Below, piece after piece: positions 36,450 through 48,412 of a stretch of 64,000 bases of DNA. The DNA is from Buxus sempervirens (lineage: Eukaryota > Streptophyta > Magnoliopsida > Buxales > Buxaceae): positions 37,925,829 to 37,989,828 of the forward strand of contig OX387187.1 in the NCBI GenBank assembly GCA_947561395.2, given 5' to 3'. Position 1 is the first letter of the stretch; every line of letters begins with the position of its first letter. The position numbers and the translations under genes were made by a program. A model generated the notes under the pieces. It ran no database searches and was not told the DNA's origin. It was given only the letters and a program-made list of their open reading frames with translations.

Positions 36450-39150
36450 CTACTCCTGTGCAGGATCATCCCCGCGTCCTCGACCGCGTCCTCCTCTACG
36501 GCCTCTCCCTCGAAGCGATCGGCCCCTAGAGTAGGCCAGAATACGCTCGGCTGCATGACGAGGAAGCCGGCCCACAACTTGCTGGATCTGATACTCCAAG
36601 CAGTACTCTGAAATGTCGGAAGGTAGAGCAGGAGCAGAATCTGGGGAGGAAGCCCCGGGCTCGGCAAGAACGGGCTGAACTGGACCCTCAGCCGTAGTGG
36701 TATCCGCTCCCGCCGCTCCAGAAGGCCCGGCATCAGCAGCAAAAGGACCAGGAGCAGAAGTATCTGGGTCCACAGGAAAAAATCAGAAAATTGAGATATA
36801 AAGAGGAACTAAAGAGGAATATTAAAAGAAAACATACCAGGAATGTCTGCAGCAGGAACCAGAGGATCCGGCTCATCAGGACCAGCCGCTGGGGCATCCT
36901 TGGGATCAGTAACACGAGCTGGAGACGGATCAGGAACAAAGAAGTCAGGCTCGTAGGCAGCATCCTGATCAGGGACCAGGCCCTGCACAAGTCAAACAGC
37001 CATATCAGAATAACAGAAACAGGGAAATGAAAGAGATGAAAATGTAAAAAGACCAGATACCTGTCTAGCCTGGAGCTCAGCAACTAGGGCCTCCAGCTCC
37101 CTGATCCGGGCATCCCTCTGGGCCACAACAGCATCATGCTCAGCGATCATACCATCGATCGCGGCCCGCTGGCTCTCGAACCGGTCCCGAATGGTATTCA
37201 GCTCATATACCTGCCAACAAGAACAAAAGTGGGGTCAGAAATGCATAAGGGAAGAAAAGTGGATGAAAATATGAAGATTACAAGGCTTACCGTGTCCTCA
37301 TGGATCCGGATGCAGATCCCGCCAATCTCAGTCACCCCAGCACGAGTGGGTCGATCCATCAAGCATCCAATAGAGACTCTCTGGATCCACTCGTTGTAAT
37401 CGCCAGCTACTGTGAGCCCCTCCACATCCAGGAAGTTATCGAACTGATCTACATCAAAGCCTGGGAGGAGTGTGTCGGGACCCACAGGAGGAGGAGGAAC
37501 GGGGATGCGAAGTGTGCCTGTGTGCTGGAAGTACAGGCGCTCTCCCAAATACATCACCCTACCAAGCCTCCCAAGGAAGCACTGGTAGGGCTGACGTCGG
37601 AGATCTCTATCAAAGGCATCCTGTCCTGCCATCTCATGGGCCACTCCAACATCCACGTCATCAGAACGGGATAGGATGAGCTGCAAAGAAGAGAAGTGGT
37701 CAGATACAGTCAAGAGGCAGGAAGAGAAATAAAAGGAAAAAGGATAAAAGGTTTACATCAGATCGGCGGGCACGGTCCAAGTGCACCCGAGCAGTGCGAG
37801 GCTGACTCCTATCAGCATCTCGGACCTGGGCCGACCACCGCAAAGCCACAGGGAAATCCGCGACCTCATGTACCGGGGATGGACGGAAGAAAGTCATATA
37901 GGTGTACATAAACACCTGGCAATAGAAAAATCAGTCAGAAATAAAGAAAATAAAGCCCAAAGAATTAAACCAGACAGGTGAAGTTAATACCTGCAGAATC
38001 TACCAGAAAAACCGGCAGCTGACTCCATCGCCTCTCGGGGATACCAGGCCTCGAACCACTCGGCACAACCCGGCCAGGATGGTCCCATAGATGAGTCGAC
38101 CCCATGCTAGCTGGCAGGTCTGACGAAGATCTCTCAAGGCGTCTAAAAAGAGTGGGCTGACACTGATGGTATCCTCCGGGAAGAAGCAGCTCCCGAGCAT
38201 CAGCAGGAATACATGGCGGAAGATAGGGACAAAAGCTGCATCCTCCACAGAAATGGTCTCGTGCCTCCCCTCATAATGACGAGCCAAACTCTCCCGCAGC
38301 CAACTGATAGAGAGGTGACCACTCCGCCCATCCCAAGCAGCATGAGGCAGGTCCGGATACCCCAGTAGAAAGCCAACATCATCCGCAGAAGGCCGATCCA
38401 AGACGATGGTCCGCCCCATCAAGGGAATACCGGTGATCATCACAAAATCTGAGGGGTGGATTCCTAGCTCCACGTCCGGAAGATGGAAGGACTGAGTCTC
38501 CGGAAAATACCTCTCCATCATAGCAAAAATGAGTGGGCGATCGGCTCTGAATGATGGGATGCTAAGGAAATGATCCAAGTGGCACCTCCCAAACTCACGT
38601 CTGAGTGCCGGAGAAAGAGACTGTGCCAACTCACTGAATCTCCCCCAACTGCCTCGCAAATGGGAGGAATGATACGGAAGAGGCACATCTACCCTAATGC
38701 ACATAGAGGGGTGGCTATCCAAGCCACTGAGAAGCTCTGTATCATGCACAGATGCTCTCAGCTCCTCAGAGACCCCTGACAAAGCTACAGCAGCACCATC
38801 CTGAGCCACACCTCTGGCTCTACCTCGGCCTCGGCCTCTGCCACGGCCTCTCTCACCCTCAGGGGCCTGAGCCTGAACTCTGCCTCAGCCTCTGCCTCGA
38901 CCTCGAGCAGGTGCAACCACGGGCTAAATTTCAAGAGAAAGGTGTGAATATTGGTGTAGGAAAAGAATAGAAGGAAGAAAAGCAGAATTGGGAAGCCTAC
39001 CTCAGTAGAGCCCTCAGCGGAACTCTCTCTGAAATCATCTAGTGGATCTGACAGGGTGGCGCTGGAACTCGCCTCTGTCCGAACCCGCGAAGTGGAGGGC
39101 TGATCAGCAGGGTCAGCCTCCTCTCTAACTCGGGAACGACTCCTAGCCAT
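36450..39150 (-). CDS. Element B antisense gene 1, seven-exon plant mobile domain protein
   Basis: ATG at 39150 (MARSRSRVREEADPADQ). Proposed exons, all bounded by GT/AG: 39150-39001, 38923-37991, 37917-37758, 37683-37292, 37211-37062, 36984-36842, 36763-36450. Introns are ~75-110 bp. Exon 2 holds an RG-rich stretch and the plant mobile domain (PF10536 type): SLSPALRREFGRCHLDHFLS, FHLPDVELGIHPSDFVMITG and LSISWLRESLARHYEG. Exon 5 is a coiled coil (AQRDARIRELEALVAELQ). Exon 7 ends in RGRGRRGGRGRGRGDD before the stop. Two stops in exon 2 (RGRG*GR, FFW*ILQ) look like single C-to-T changes. PMD proteins are linked to transposon silencing and nuclear roles in plants; a role here is inference. Confidence 0.75.
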
Positions 39151-40397
39151 CTACACAGGGAAGTGTTTTGTGAATTTTAATTCAAATCTACCTTGCCTAT
39201 GATCTATACTTCAGTTTCATCATAAATTGTCTTACTTTTATTCTCTGTATCAATGCAAAGTTTTCTGATCCTAAAACCCCTTTAATATTTCCTAGTTTGT
39301 GGTGAATTCGGGATATATGCAGAGGGGAAGAATAAAAGCAAAATCAAGGCAAGAGTTGCAAACAGAGCTGCAAATTCAAGAGTTGACAAGGCAGGTCATA
39401 AAGTCAAGATGAATTGGAAGAATTCACAGCCGGGTATGGTGATGGGTTTGAGAATCATGCCAGTAGTAATCAGCAATTTCAGTGGGAAAATATCACTGGA
39501 AGGGCAAGTTGCAGAAAATCGGATCAAGGTTGGGAGGCCTAAGCCAATCATAGGAAAAAATCCAGCATGCAATTAGCAATTCAATAAAGTAACACCGGCA
39601 AGCAGTCCTAAGCTCTCAGACACTATCAATTCAAGGATATCACAAGCCACTGTTATGAAGACAGTCAGGGTTAAAAAGAATCATAGTTCAGAAATTGGCA
39701 GTCAAATTGTAGGGAAAAAAAAAGAAAAAAGAACAGGATGGTATTTAATTCATTCAAAATTCCTCATCAGCAGGAATTCCCATCAATGCAAGAAAAAGTC
39801 ATAACATCACAAAAGTTGATACATTGCAATTCAGAATCATGGTTTGTCCAAAACAATTGCAAGAATCGGTGAACAAAAAAATTTTTTCATCAACACACCA
39901 AGCTCAAAATTTGCAGAAATTCGTGGACAAAGTTAAAGCAAGCTACAGAAAGGTGGAGCCAATTGCAAGAACAAAGACACATCAACAGCATTGGAAATGC
40001 AGGATTAGAATAGCATGTCAGACATGGATTTCGATTGCAAGAAAATTCGAATGGAAGCTCGCTAACCTGGACAAGCAGTGGAGAAGTCGAATGCCTAATT
40101 GCAAGTGGGAATCAAAGTACAAGTCGCCGGAGCAGAACCTCCAATACCAAGCTGAGAAATCGCAAGAAATCAAGAGGAACGAGCTAGGGCTCGATCGCTG
40201 CCTTGAATGGGCAAACAATGGAGGTTGCCGGAGATACAGGCTGTCGCCGGCGGCAATAGAGGGCGCCGGAACTACTGGAGATCGCCGGAGAGGAAGGAAG
40301 AGCGGTCGGAGAAGAAAGGGATGTATCCGGTCTGAGTATTCGGAGAACAAGTGAAGAAAGGAAAAGTCGCGGTCGCACGCGACTTAATAAAAGCAAG
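39151..40397. other. Upstream region of antisense gene 1
   Basis: No plausible coding region on either strand. It contains CCGG-rich sequence at 40220-40340 and one degenerate half of the palindrome motif at 40321-40343. It may be a long 5' untranslated region (possibly with an intron) of antisense gene 1. Confidence 0.4.
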
Positions 40398-40463
40398 CGT
40401 ATCCGGTCAATCAGGCCGGATACAAACTAACTCCTTTGTATCCGGCAAAACATGCCGGATACA
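40398..40463. promoter_or_regulatory. Two-copy palindrome array upstream of antisense gene 1
   Basis: Two TGTATCCGG-N9-CCGGATACA palindromes begin at about 40398 and 40438, the same ~39-bp period as the other arrays. They lie ~1.25 kb upstream of the antisense start. A possible minus-strand TATA-like element (CTTTTATTAAG) lies at about 40383-40393 but is weak. Confidence 0.65.
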
Positions 40464-40990
40464 CAGAAAAAAAGAAAAAAACAGAAAAAAAAAAAAGCAA
40501 AAAAAAACAGAAAAATATGAAAAAAAGGAAAAAAAAAAGAGAAAAGGAAAAGAAAAAAAGAAAAAGAAAAAAAAAGAAGAAGAGAGAAGGAAAAGAGCAA
40601 AAATGTGCTATAAATTCCACTATTTTCTCACAAAATCCTATTTTTGTCTTGAAATCCACCTCACAGCCACGAGAGCTCAGTGGAATTTAGGACAAGCTTG
40701 GGAAATGTGCTGGTCAAAAGGAAGATATCCACTCAATTTTAACTTGGTTTGATAAAAAATCAGTTTTCAAGAAATCTTATTTTTGGGCTTAAAATCCACT
40801 TCACAGCCACAAGAGCTCAGTGGAATTTAAGAACTCTTGGAGAGATGCCCCCCTTAAAGTTAGGGTTTTTTGGCAAATCTTCACCCAAAAATTGTTTTTT
40901 TACAAAATTGAATTAAATCAAGCAACTCATGCTTAAAGGAGTGCAATTTGGGCTTGTCTAATCTTTGCAGCTCACTGCTTCGCAGCTTCC
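40464..40990. repeat. Purine-rich low-complexity tract and spacer
   Basis: 40464-40600 is almost pure A/G (AAAAAGAAAAAG runs). 40640-40700 and 40770-40830 form a diverged direct duplication (cctcacagccac..agagctcagtggaattta). No gene. Confidence 0.6.
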
Positions 40991-41005
40991 GCAAAGAGGG
41001 ACAGT
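40991..41005 (+). other. Polypurine tract of element B
   Basis: GCAAAGAGGGACAGT immediately precedes the 3' LTR start TGTAGACACC at 41006. It primes plus-strand synthesis. Confidence 0.75.
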
Positions 41006-44000
41006 TGTAGACACCCCAAATTGCACAAATGATCATCAAAAATCATTATCTCCTTGAAAGCCAGCACAAAAATTGAAGAAAATGAATTTTTACCTGTATC
41101 CGGCAACTCAGGCCGGATACAAGTACTTCTCTTTGTATCCGGTGGAAAATGTCGGATACAAGGAAACTTTAGTGTATCCGGCATCATATGCCGGATACAT
41201 TAAAGCCCTTGTGTATCCGGCCTGATATGCCGAATACATTAGTTTTGCTCAAAAATTAGGGTTTTCCGAGAGAAATCACTTTTTACCATCATATCCCTCA
41301 TTAAATGAGGGGAAATCTCGGAAACAGCCCTAGGGTTAAGGTTGGTGGGTTCTAGACATTAAGTTGTGTCTACCAACAACCCTAGCCTTTGCCTATAAAT
41401 AGGAGGCCCCTCTTCAACCAAATGGCCAAGAAGTTGGAGATCCAAGAGCTCCGAGTGAAGAAGGGAACCGCTGCCGGATTGCTTCCAGAACCCCAGGTAA
41501 GCCTCAACCCTCCTTTATTTTTCTGTATTTACCTTCCTAGATCTAGATCTCTTCTTCTACCTTTCTGTAGAATAAGGCCTTCTATGTGTGTGAAAATCCT
41601 TCCCCGGCTCAAAGTATCTCGAGACTCCCCCTAGCCGTAAAACGTGAAGGATGGATCTAGGAGAAACGAGATTGGGGATTGACCCTAGTACTAGAACCCT
41701 ATTTGCATAAGCCTTTTGATTCTATGTAAACCGTTTCATATTCAAAGTACCCCATGATTATCTTGAAGAACCGTGTTTAACGGGGAGAGAGAACAAAGGG
41801 AAACGATAATGGAACGGAACCCTAGGTTTTTTTAGAACCTTATTTTGATGAATATGTATGCATGCTATGTTGTTCTATTGATCTTGTATGGTTTTTCACA
41901 CTTGCACATACATAGCACTATTTTGGCGGGATAGGCTCACATTTGGGATTTATTACATTCATTGTGATAAATCTCAAATAAATGGCCTCAATCAATTCTA
42001 GAATGTCTTTAAATTATTTTTAAAGGTTTTGTGTTCATCTTGCATGAATTGCACACACTTTGTCACAGTTTTGCATTGGTTTTACTCAAAATAGGCTTTA
42101 CTTGACAGCAACTGTACCCTGACTTCGGACACTCATAACTTCATCATCCGGATGAATTTTGGAGTGATTCTAGAACCATGGGAAAGGTGAGGCTGTCTAG
42201 TTTATGTCTACCGAATTTCATTGATTTCTACCAACCAGATTTTTGACACCTCTCTGTCGAAGTTGATTGGTCAGTTCAGGTTTAAATACGAAACTTGTCA
42301 CTTCGATGGAGCGCCATGTGTTCGTTTTAAATCCGATTCGAGTGATTTTTGTTTCTGGGCACTCCTTTATGAGTCTATTTTTAAATCCAATTGATTTCAT
42401 AGTTTTTTGATTTAAATTGTGTCGTGGAGAGCAGATTTACTCAGAACTGCTCAACAGTACTTTTCTGGGTCAATCTGTGATCCTCGCGGCCTGTTCGGGA
42501 AGTCACCCAAGGCACATCCGAATGAGTTTTTATATGAGGCTAGTTTCTTTTGAACGATGGCCATACAGACTTCATTGACACCAAATTTCACGGATTTCTA
42601 TGAAGTAGATTTTTCTAGGTGATTTTCCAAACTTGCCTACTTGTTACTTTTGATTTTCTCCGACAACAACCTTAAAAGAGCCATAGCTCTTAGAATTTCA
42701 ACCGGAATTTATTGAAATTTTGCATGAGACTATTGTTTACCCAAATCTTTCAAATGGATTTGGTTTGATTTAATTTAAAATTGGATTTGATTAATTTCAA
42801 GAGAAATGGCCATACTTTTTACCAAATTTCCCGGATTTGCCTCAACTTGGTTTTGTGCAACTTTTGCTGTGATTTCCATCTTTTTGTGATATTCCAGAAG
42901 TGATATTAACATAAAAGAAGATCTGGAATTCATTTGGATTTTCATGTGAAGATATCATATATTTGTCATTTTTCAAGGTGTAGACACCAGATTTTTGCAC
43001 CCCTAAAACGGCAAAAAATGAAAAGTCAAACTTTTAGTCAAACCCTGAGGGGGTCAAAAAATTGACTTTTCCAATTAAGGAAATTTGGCCATCAAACTTC
43101 ATCACATTGAAAAGGGCATTTCGACACGATTCCAACGCAACTGAATTTGCTGGAATCGGAGTCCAGATGAAAAAGATATGAGCTAGTCAAACTTTTGGGG
43201 AGCGAAAAGTTGACTTTTTGCTCAACCCCAATTCAACTGCCAAATTTTGATCCCAATGGATAGGTGATTCCGAGCCGGTTCCAACGACACTAAGTTTGCT
43301 GAAATCGGACACCGGATTTAGAAGTTATGAGCAGTTGAAGTTTCAGAAAAACTGCCCATGTGGCAAAAAAGGCAGCAAAAATGGAATAAACCAATAAAAT
43401 AAATGTGTTTGATAATATTTTAATAAAGAGAATCTCGCTTTTTAATAAAATAATCGAAAAATCGAATAAGAATCTTGCAAAAAACCAAATTGAATAAAGG
43501 TTTGAAATCTAAACATTTTAAAAACGTGCTAGACCGTATTCTCATTACAGGCAGGACATTCCCGTATTTCAAATACGGGCAAGATTCCCGAATAAAACAC
43601 GCGTCACCGTACGGCGGGACACGCGTCCCGTACGGCTGATTCGCGAGATTTGCAAATGTGCGAGATTTGAAGTATGGGCAAGGCACGCCCGTACTTCAAA
43701 TACGGGCACGGAAATTTTGCCTATAAATAGAGAGGCCACCCCCCCCCCCCCCTCTCATTTGGACAAGCCCTCTCCTCTGGCCATAATCCCTGCCCTCCTG
43801 AAGCTATCCACGGCCGAACCCTGCCATCATGCCACCACTCCACCACCCCAAATATTTTTAATGCCCAAATTGCCCCTATGTCCCAAAACCATGCTCAAAC
43901 ACCCATAACCTTGCCTAAACTTTGACCTTTCATCTTCTTAGATTAAAGAATCTAACCAAGCCCTTTGCAAACCCAACTTGAGGATCTTGGGAGGACGCGG

Positions 44001-45707
44001 AAGCGCTGCCAAACTCACCGGAGAAATCATACCTAGCAAAAAAGAACCACATTGTAAGTATATTGGATTTTATAATGCTCTCATTTTCATTTCCTTTTCC
44101 AAGGTCTCCTTTAAATACTCTTGATGTTACTGACTCAACTGTTGTTTTGAGCCCCATGAGGAGATGATACCAAAGAATTGGTCATTACAAGAAGGCAAGA
44201 AAAGAAGTGTCTAAAGAATGCTTTAATTAATTAAACAAATAACCTTTTTTTTTAAGTTTTTGACATGGAAGGATTGAACCCTTCTTGAAGTTAAATCAGT
44301 GCTCTGTAATTTCCCACTTTCCCTATCCAAAAGATGATCATGGATCACCCAAAAGATGTCGGCCTTCATGTTAAAAGAGGAAGAAAGAAGAAGAAGGCCT
44401 TTTAGGCCAAAAAAGGAAAGGAAAGGAGTTTGAAGAATTCGGAGTTCCAGCTGAAGTCTCTGGAGCACTTAAGAAGGCCACGGAACTGATCCCAGGAAGA
44501 ATCGGCGGCCAAAATGCAAAACTGGAGGCGCCCGTAAACTCAGAACGGTCCCGTCTGGACCGTGTTTTCTTCACGGGCGAGCCCAACCGGAATTGGTCCA
44601 CGGGCAAGGGTGGACCGTATAACAAATACGGGTGATTGTAAAATAACCTAAAAAATGTAATTTTCCGGCCCGGTTGAACCTAATTCGACCTGAACCATTC
44701 CCTTAAGAAATTTTTGGGCTATCTTTAGCCCATTTTTGGACCGTGGGCCTAGAAGGGCCCACCAAGACCACCCTGGGTCCACTTGTGAGTGGTCCACCTT
44801 AGACTGGCCTATACTAGGCCTGTTTTCAATAAACAGGCCCAGGCCCTTTGAACCTTGGCTAATGGGCCAAATCCAAGCCCACTAAGCCCATGGCATATGT
44901 AAATAGTTTAAATAAATAACCAAAATGGGTTACCCAATAACCCAACTGGGCCTAAGGCCTAACCATGGCAACCCACGGGTCTTCCAACGGGACCCGGGTC
45001 CGACCCACTTCATTTAAATAAATAAAAAGATAAAATCAAATAAAAAGGGACCCATACCTTCAGAGGGCCCCGCCAGACCTAACAAGGTAGAATGCTGGTC
45101 TAGGAAAAGGGTGAAAATTGACTCAAAAAACCAGGGAGACCCGAGGGACCCGTCAAACCGACGGGGCGGACCGGGGTGTCTCTAGGACTTCCCCGGATAG
45201 TAACCAAGGACTTAGCTAGAACTCTGAAAATGCCGCAGACCAGACTTAGACCCGATTAAGGCAAAACCGTGTCTGCCTGCACCTCTCAGGCAGTGGCGAC
45301 TCCGAATGTCCCGAGGCACGCACGAAAGGTGCGCCCGGTGTGCGATCTAGGTCAGGTTTAGGTGCGCACACAAGGTTTTCATGATTTTTTAGCCAGCTTT
45401 CTATTTTCTTTTAGCATGAATAACACTTGGCAACCACCTTGTGTCGGTGAATGGGGGTGCCTAACACCTTCCCCCGTTTATAATCTAATCCCCTTACCCA
45501 TCTCTGGATTTGATTTTCAAGTAAGGTTATTTTTACTCTAGAATTTGCCTTTTAGCACTTTTTATCTCTTTTTGCTTGTTTTTAATTCTTTTGGTGTCCA
45601 TTCACACCCTAAACAAATGGATGGTGGCGACTCCCACTCTTTATGTCGAGCCCCGCGTGTTGACGGAGCGATGATCATCTTCGGGTGATTTTTTCTCATG
45701 TCTCACA
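41006..45707 (+). repeat. 3' LTR of element B, interrupted by a solo LTR
   Basis: LTR sequence is 41006-42978 and 45376-45707, collinear with 20943-23248. Palindrome array 41095-41238, TATA 41394-41402, splice-donor exon and U5 TGGCGACTCC (45625-45634) are all kept. Two palindrome arms have single mutations here (GTCGGATACA, GCCGAATACA). It ends GTCTCACA followed by TSD cttgg. Confidence 0.9.
42979..45370 (+). mobile_element. Tat-like family solo LTR (2.39 kb) inside the 3' LTR of B
   Basis: It starts TGTAGACACCAGATTTTTGC and ends GGTGCGCACA, flanked by perfect duplications caagg (42974-42978, 45371-45375). The empty site is visible in the other LTR of B (TTTTTCAAGGTTTTCATG at about 22909). 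TATA (TATAAATAG) lies at 43722-43730, with palindromes of the CCCGTATTT/AAATACGGG type upstream (43518-43708) and again at 44527-44632. U5 TGGCGACTCC at 45294-45303. No coding region. Confidence 0.95.
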
Positions 45708-48412
45708 CTTGGTCCAATGGGTTTTAGCAGGCCCGATAGGCCCTACCCGTGGTCTCGGCCAAACCAAGCCTAAATCTAATCATCATGCTTCCAAAATGGG
45801 CTTTGGTGGGCCTCAATGAGTTTGGCCTACTCCACTAACTTGGTTTATCTTTATTTAGCAAAATAAGTTTGTCGGGCTTGGTGGGTCCCGTTGGAAGGCC
45901 CACTAGAAATCAAATTGGACCAGGTCAGTCCATGGCCCATCTTGGGTCTCCGGTTGACCCGGAAACCCTTCTGGTTCACTTGGTTTAATCAAACAAAACA
46001 AAAAAATAGCAAAAGAGCACAAAATAGCAAAAATAGCATTCTAGCTGTGTAGCTTACCTGAGATGTCGGCTACACCCAAAATCCTTTGTATCCGACATTT
46101 TGGGTCGGCTACACAGTAGACCCTGCTGATCCGACCTGAGTTGTCGGATCAGCTCAAAAAGTTGCTTTTTCGGATTCTACTAGCAGGAATGGGTTCCAGG
46201 GCCTTCTAGGATGTTCCAGCAATGGTGTGGGCCCCTGGGTGGGCCCACAGTGGTTTGAATGGAAGCAAATGGGCTTCCTTTTGAAAGGGTCTCGAGAACC
46301 AAAGGGGAGAGATGATAGCCAGGACTTGCCTCCTCCCCCATTTTCTGGACCAAATTGATGCACAAACAGGGACTCAAGTGTCCCTGTTTTGGGTTCCTTT
46401 TTCTTCTAAGAAGTCCACCATTGACTTATATAAAACAACAAGCAAAATAGGGCATCCCCAAACATGCTTCAAGTTAGAACCGAACTAAATAATATGCTAT
46501 ACCCTTAAGAGCTGAAGAACAGGTTTAATGTGCATACAAATTTCGTTAAACAGCAGCATATGTAAAGCCCCTAGATGTGTTTTTAATGAACAAAACGTAT
46601 GCACACTTATAGAAACATGCAAGGCCAAATGGGCTGGTTTTCTTTGTGGCTCAATACAGTGACTAAGAAAGGAGGTAATATCGTGGTGAAAACCTACAAA
46701 ACAGCAAGTGAAAGGAGAAACTTACATGATCCTAGAGATAGTAAAACCCATACCTTAAACGACGATTAATCCCTGCACACGTACGAAAACAACTAGGCCT
46801 CATGCAAATAAAAATAGAGAATAATCTTAGCATGCATCATGGGCTATTTTCATCATCCTACCCGCATAGATCATCCATTCATCTTAAAAGAAAAACACTT
46901 AAAGAAGGGAAGAGGGGGGTTACTCGTGGGGTACATATTTAGAAATGAAGGGGAACATGCTCCCCTAAAGCCACGAAAATGAGATATCAATCAACATGAG
47001 AGCCACATAGTAAAGAGTAGAACATCAACCTAGTGACACTTAAAACCCATCCGATAGGGTCCCCCCTCCTCTCATTTACTTAAACAAACTTCCCACCTCA
47101 CCTTCAAAGAGCAACTACTCTTGTGATATCATGAACAGAGAGTGCAACAGAGAGAAAAGTACTCACAACATGCACAACAGAAATATTACAATATGCATGA
47201 GATCTTACATGCTTCAAATCACCTTATGTTCACATATGTTAAACAAAAGATGGAAGGGAGCTCACCTTGGGGTTCCAAACCCTTGTGAAGTGGGTGTGAA
47301 GTCTCCTTGGAGCTTGGACCAAGGTTGGAGCAACTTCTCTTGACACCAACAGTAGATCCTCCTCCTTTGGGTTAGATGAGAAAGAAGAGGAAGAGAGAAA
47401 CAAAAGGGTAGAATGGGCTTAAGGTGATGTGAGGTGGTTGTGGAGGCAAGGAGTGGTCAAGGGAGGGGTTTTCGGAGCAGTGGGGGTGGAGAAGAAAGGG
47501 TGGAAACCAAGCAAGAAGAGCCAACCCCCGAAATGGGGCTGCTGCTTCCTTTTTATAGGCAAATTTTTGTATCCGGTATTTAATGTCAAATACACTACAC
47601 TTCCTTTGTATCCGGCATTTTATGTCGGATACACTGCACTTCCTTTGTATCCGAACACAATTATTCCAAAATTTTAATTTTTCTGCGCGAATCTGTCAAT
47701 TAATCGGTGCAAATCGCACGGCGTATCTCTTGTATCCGACCAATAATGTCAGATATACACAAAAATATGTGTATCCAACATATATGATCGGATACAAATC
47801 CGATATTTACAGATTTGCCCATGGATATTTGCAGATTACTCCGATACACTTGGATATTCACAGATTTGGTCCCTGCGAATTTTTGATTTGGTCCCTAAGA
47901 TATTTAGCATGTTTGGATATTTAAAGATTGCCCCCTGGGATATTTTCCTGCGCCTCTCGCCACGTGTGCAGCTCTTTGCCACGTGTGCAGCTTCCCGACT
48001 TTTGCTACCAGGAAACTTCAATAGCTCATATCTCCTTCATCCGGACTCCGATTTGGGCAAACTCAGTTACGTTAGAATCGTATCGGAGTCCTCTATCCAA
48101 TGACATAGGGCTAAGCACCTCGTTTGGGGTTCGGCAAAAACTCAACCTTCGGCTCCCCCTCAAGTTTAACCGGCCCATAGATCCTTCATCCGGACTCCGA
48201 TTCCAGTAAACTCAGTTGCGTTGGAACCGTGTCGAGATTCTCTATCAATTGAGATAGGGCAAGGTGGCCAAATTGCACTTGATCAAAAATTCAACTTTCG
48301 TCCCCTCAGAGTTTGACTTTTCTGCTGTCTTTTAGCACATTTTTTGTTTTCTTCTTCTTTTTCTTTTTTTATTCATTTTTGGTTTGATCAAAATTTGGGT
48401 GCTTACACTGAG

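Larger units (their letters stand above)
20943..45707 (+). mobile_element. Tat-lineage Ty3/Gypsy retrotransposon B with two antisense genes
   Basis: It is flanked by perfect duplications cttgg (20938-20942, 45708-45712). LTRs are 20943-23248 (2306 bp) and 41006-45707 (2305 bp after removing a nested solo LTR and its duplication). In order: LTR, PBS, ~3 kb leader with palindrome and tandem-repeat arrays, gag, protease, G-patch, RT, two RNase H domains, integrase, two antisense multi-exon genes, PPT, LTR. The second RNase H and the antisense genes downstream of pol are known marks of the Tat lineage. The two LTRs differ by scattered substitutions. Gag and pol carry stops and an integrase deletion. 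Confidence 0.9.
20203..48407 (-). mobile_element. Tat-like family solo LTR, split by element B
   Basis: On the minus strand it starts TGTAAGCACCCAAATTTTG at 48407 and ends CGTGCGCACA at 20203. The flanks are ctgac (20198-20202) and ctgag (48408-48412), four of five matching. Only LTR-type sequence occurs in 20203-20942 and 45713-48407 (about 3.4 kb together), with element B filling the rest. Palindromes of the TATCCGG type lie at 46045-46155 and 47569-47790, with a TATA-like TTTTTATA (plus strand) at about 47550. No coding region is seen in its own sequence. Confidence 0.8.

Noticed and set aside
37198-38970. Plus-strand frames opposite antisense gene 1
   Set aside because: Shadows of the minus-strand exons; the minus strand has domain motifs and splice sites.
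40351-40752. Lysine-rich 133-codon frame
   Set aside because: Product of an A/G low-complexity tract before the PPT of element B.
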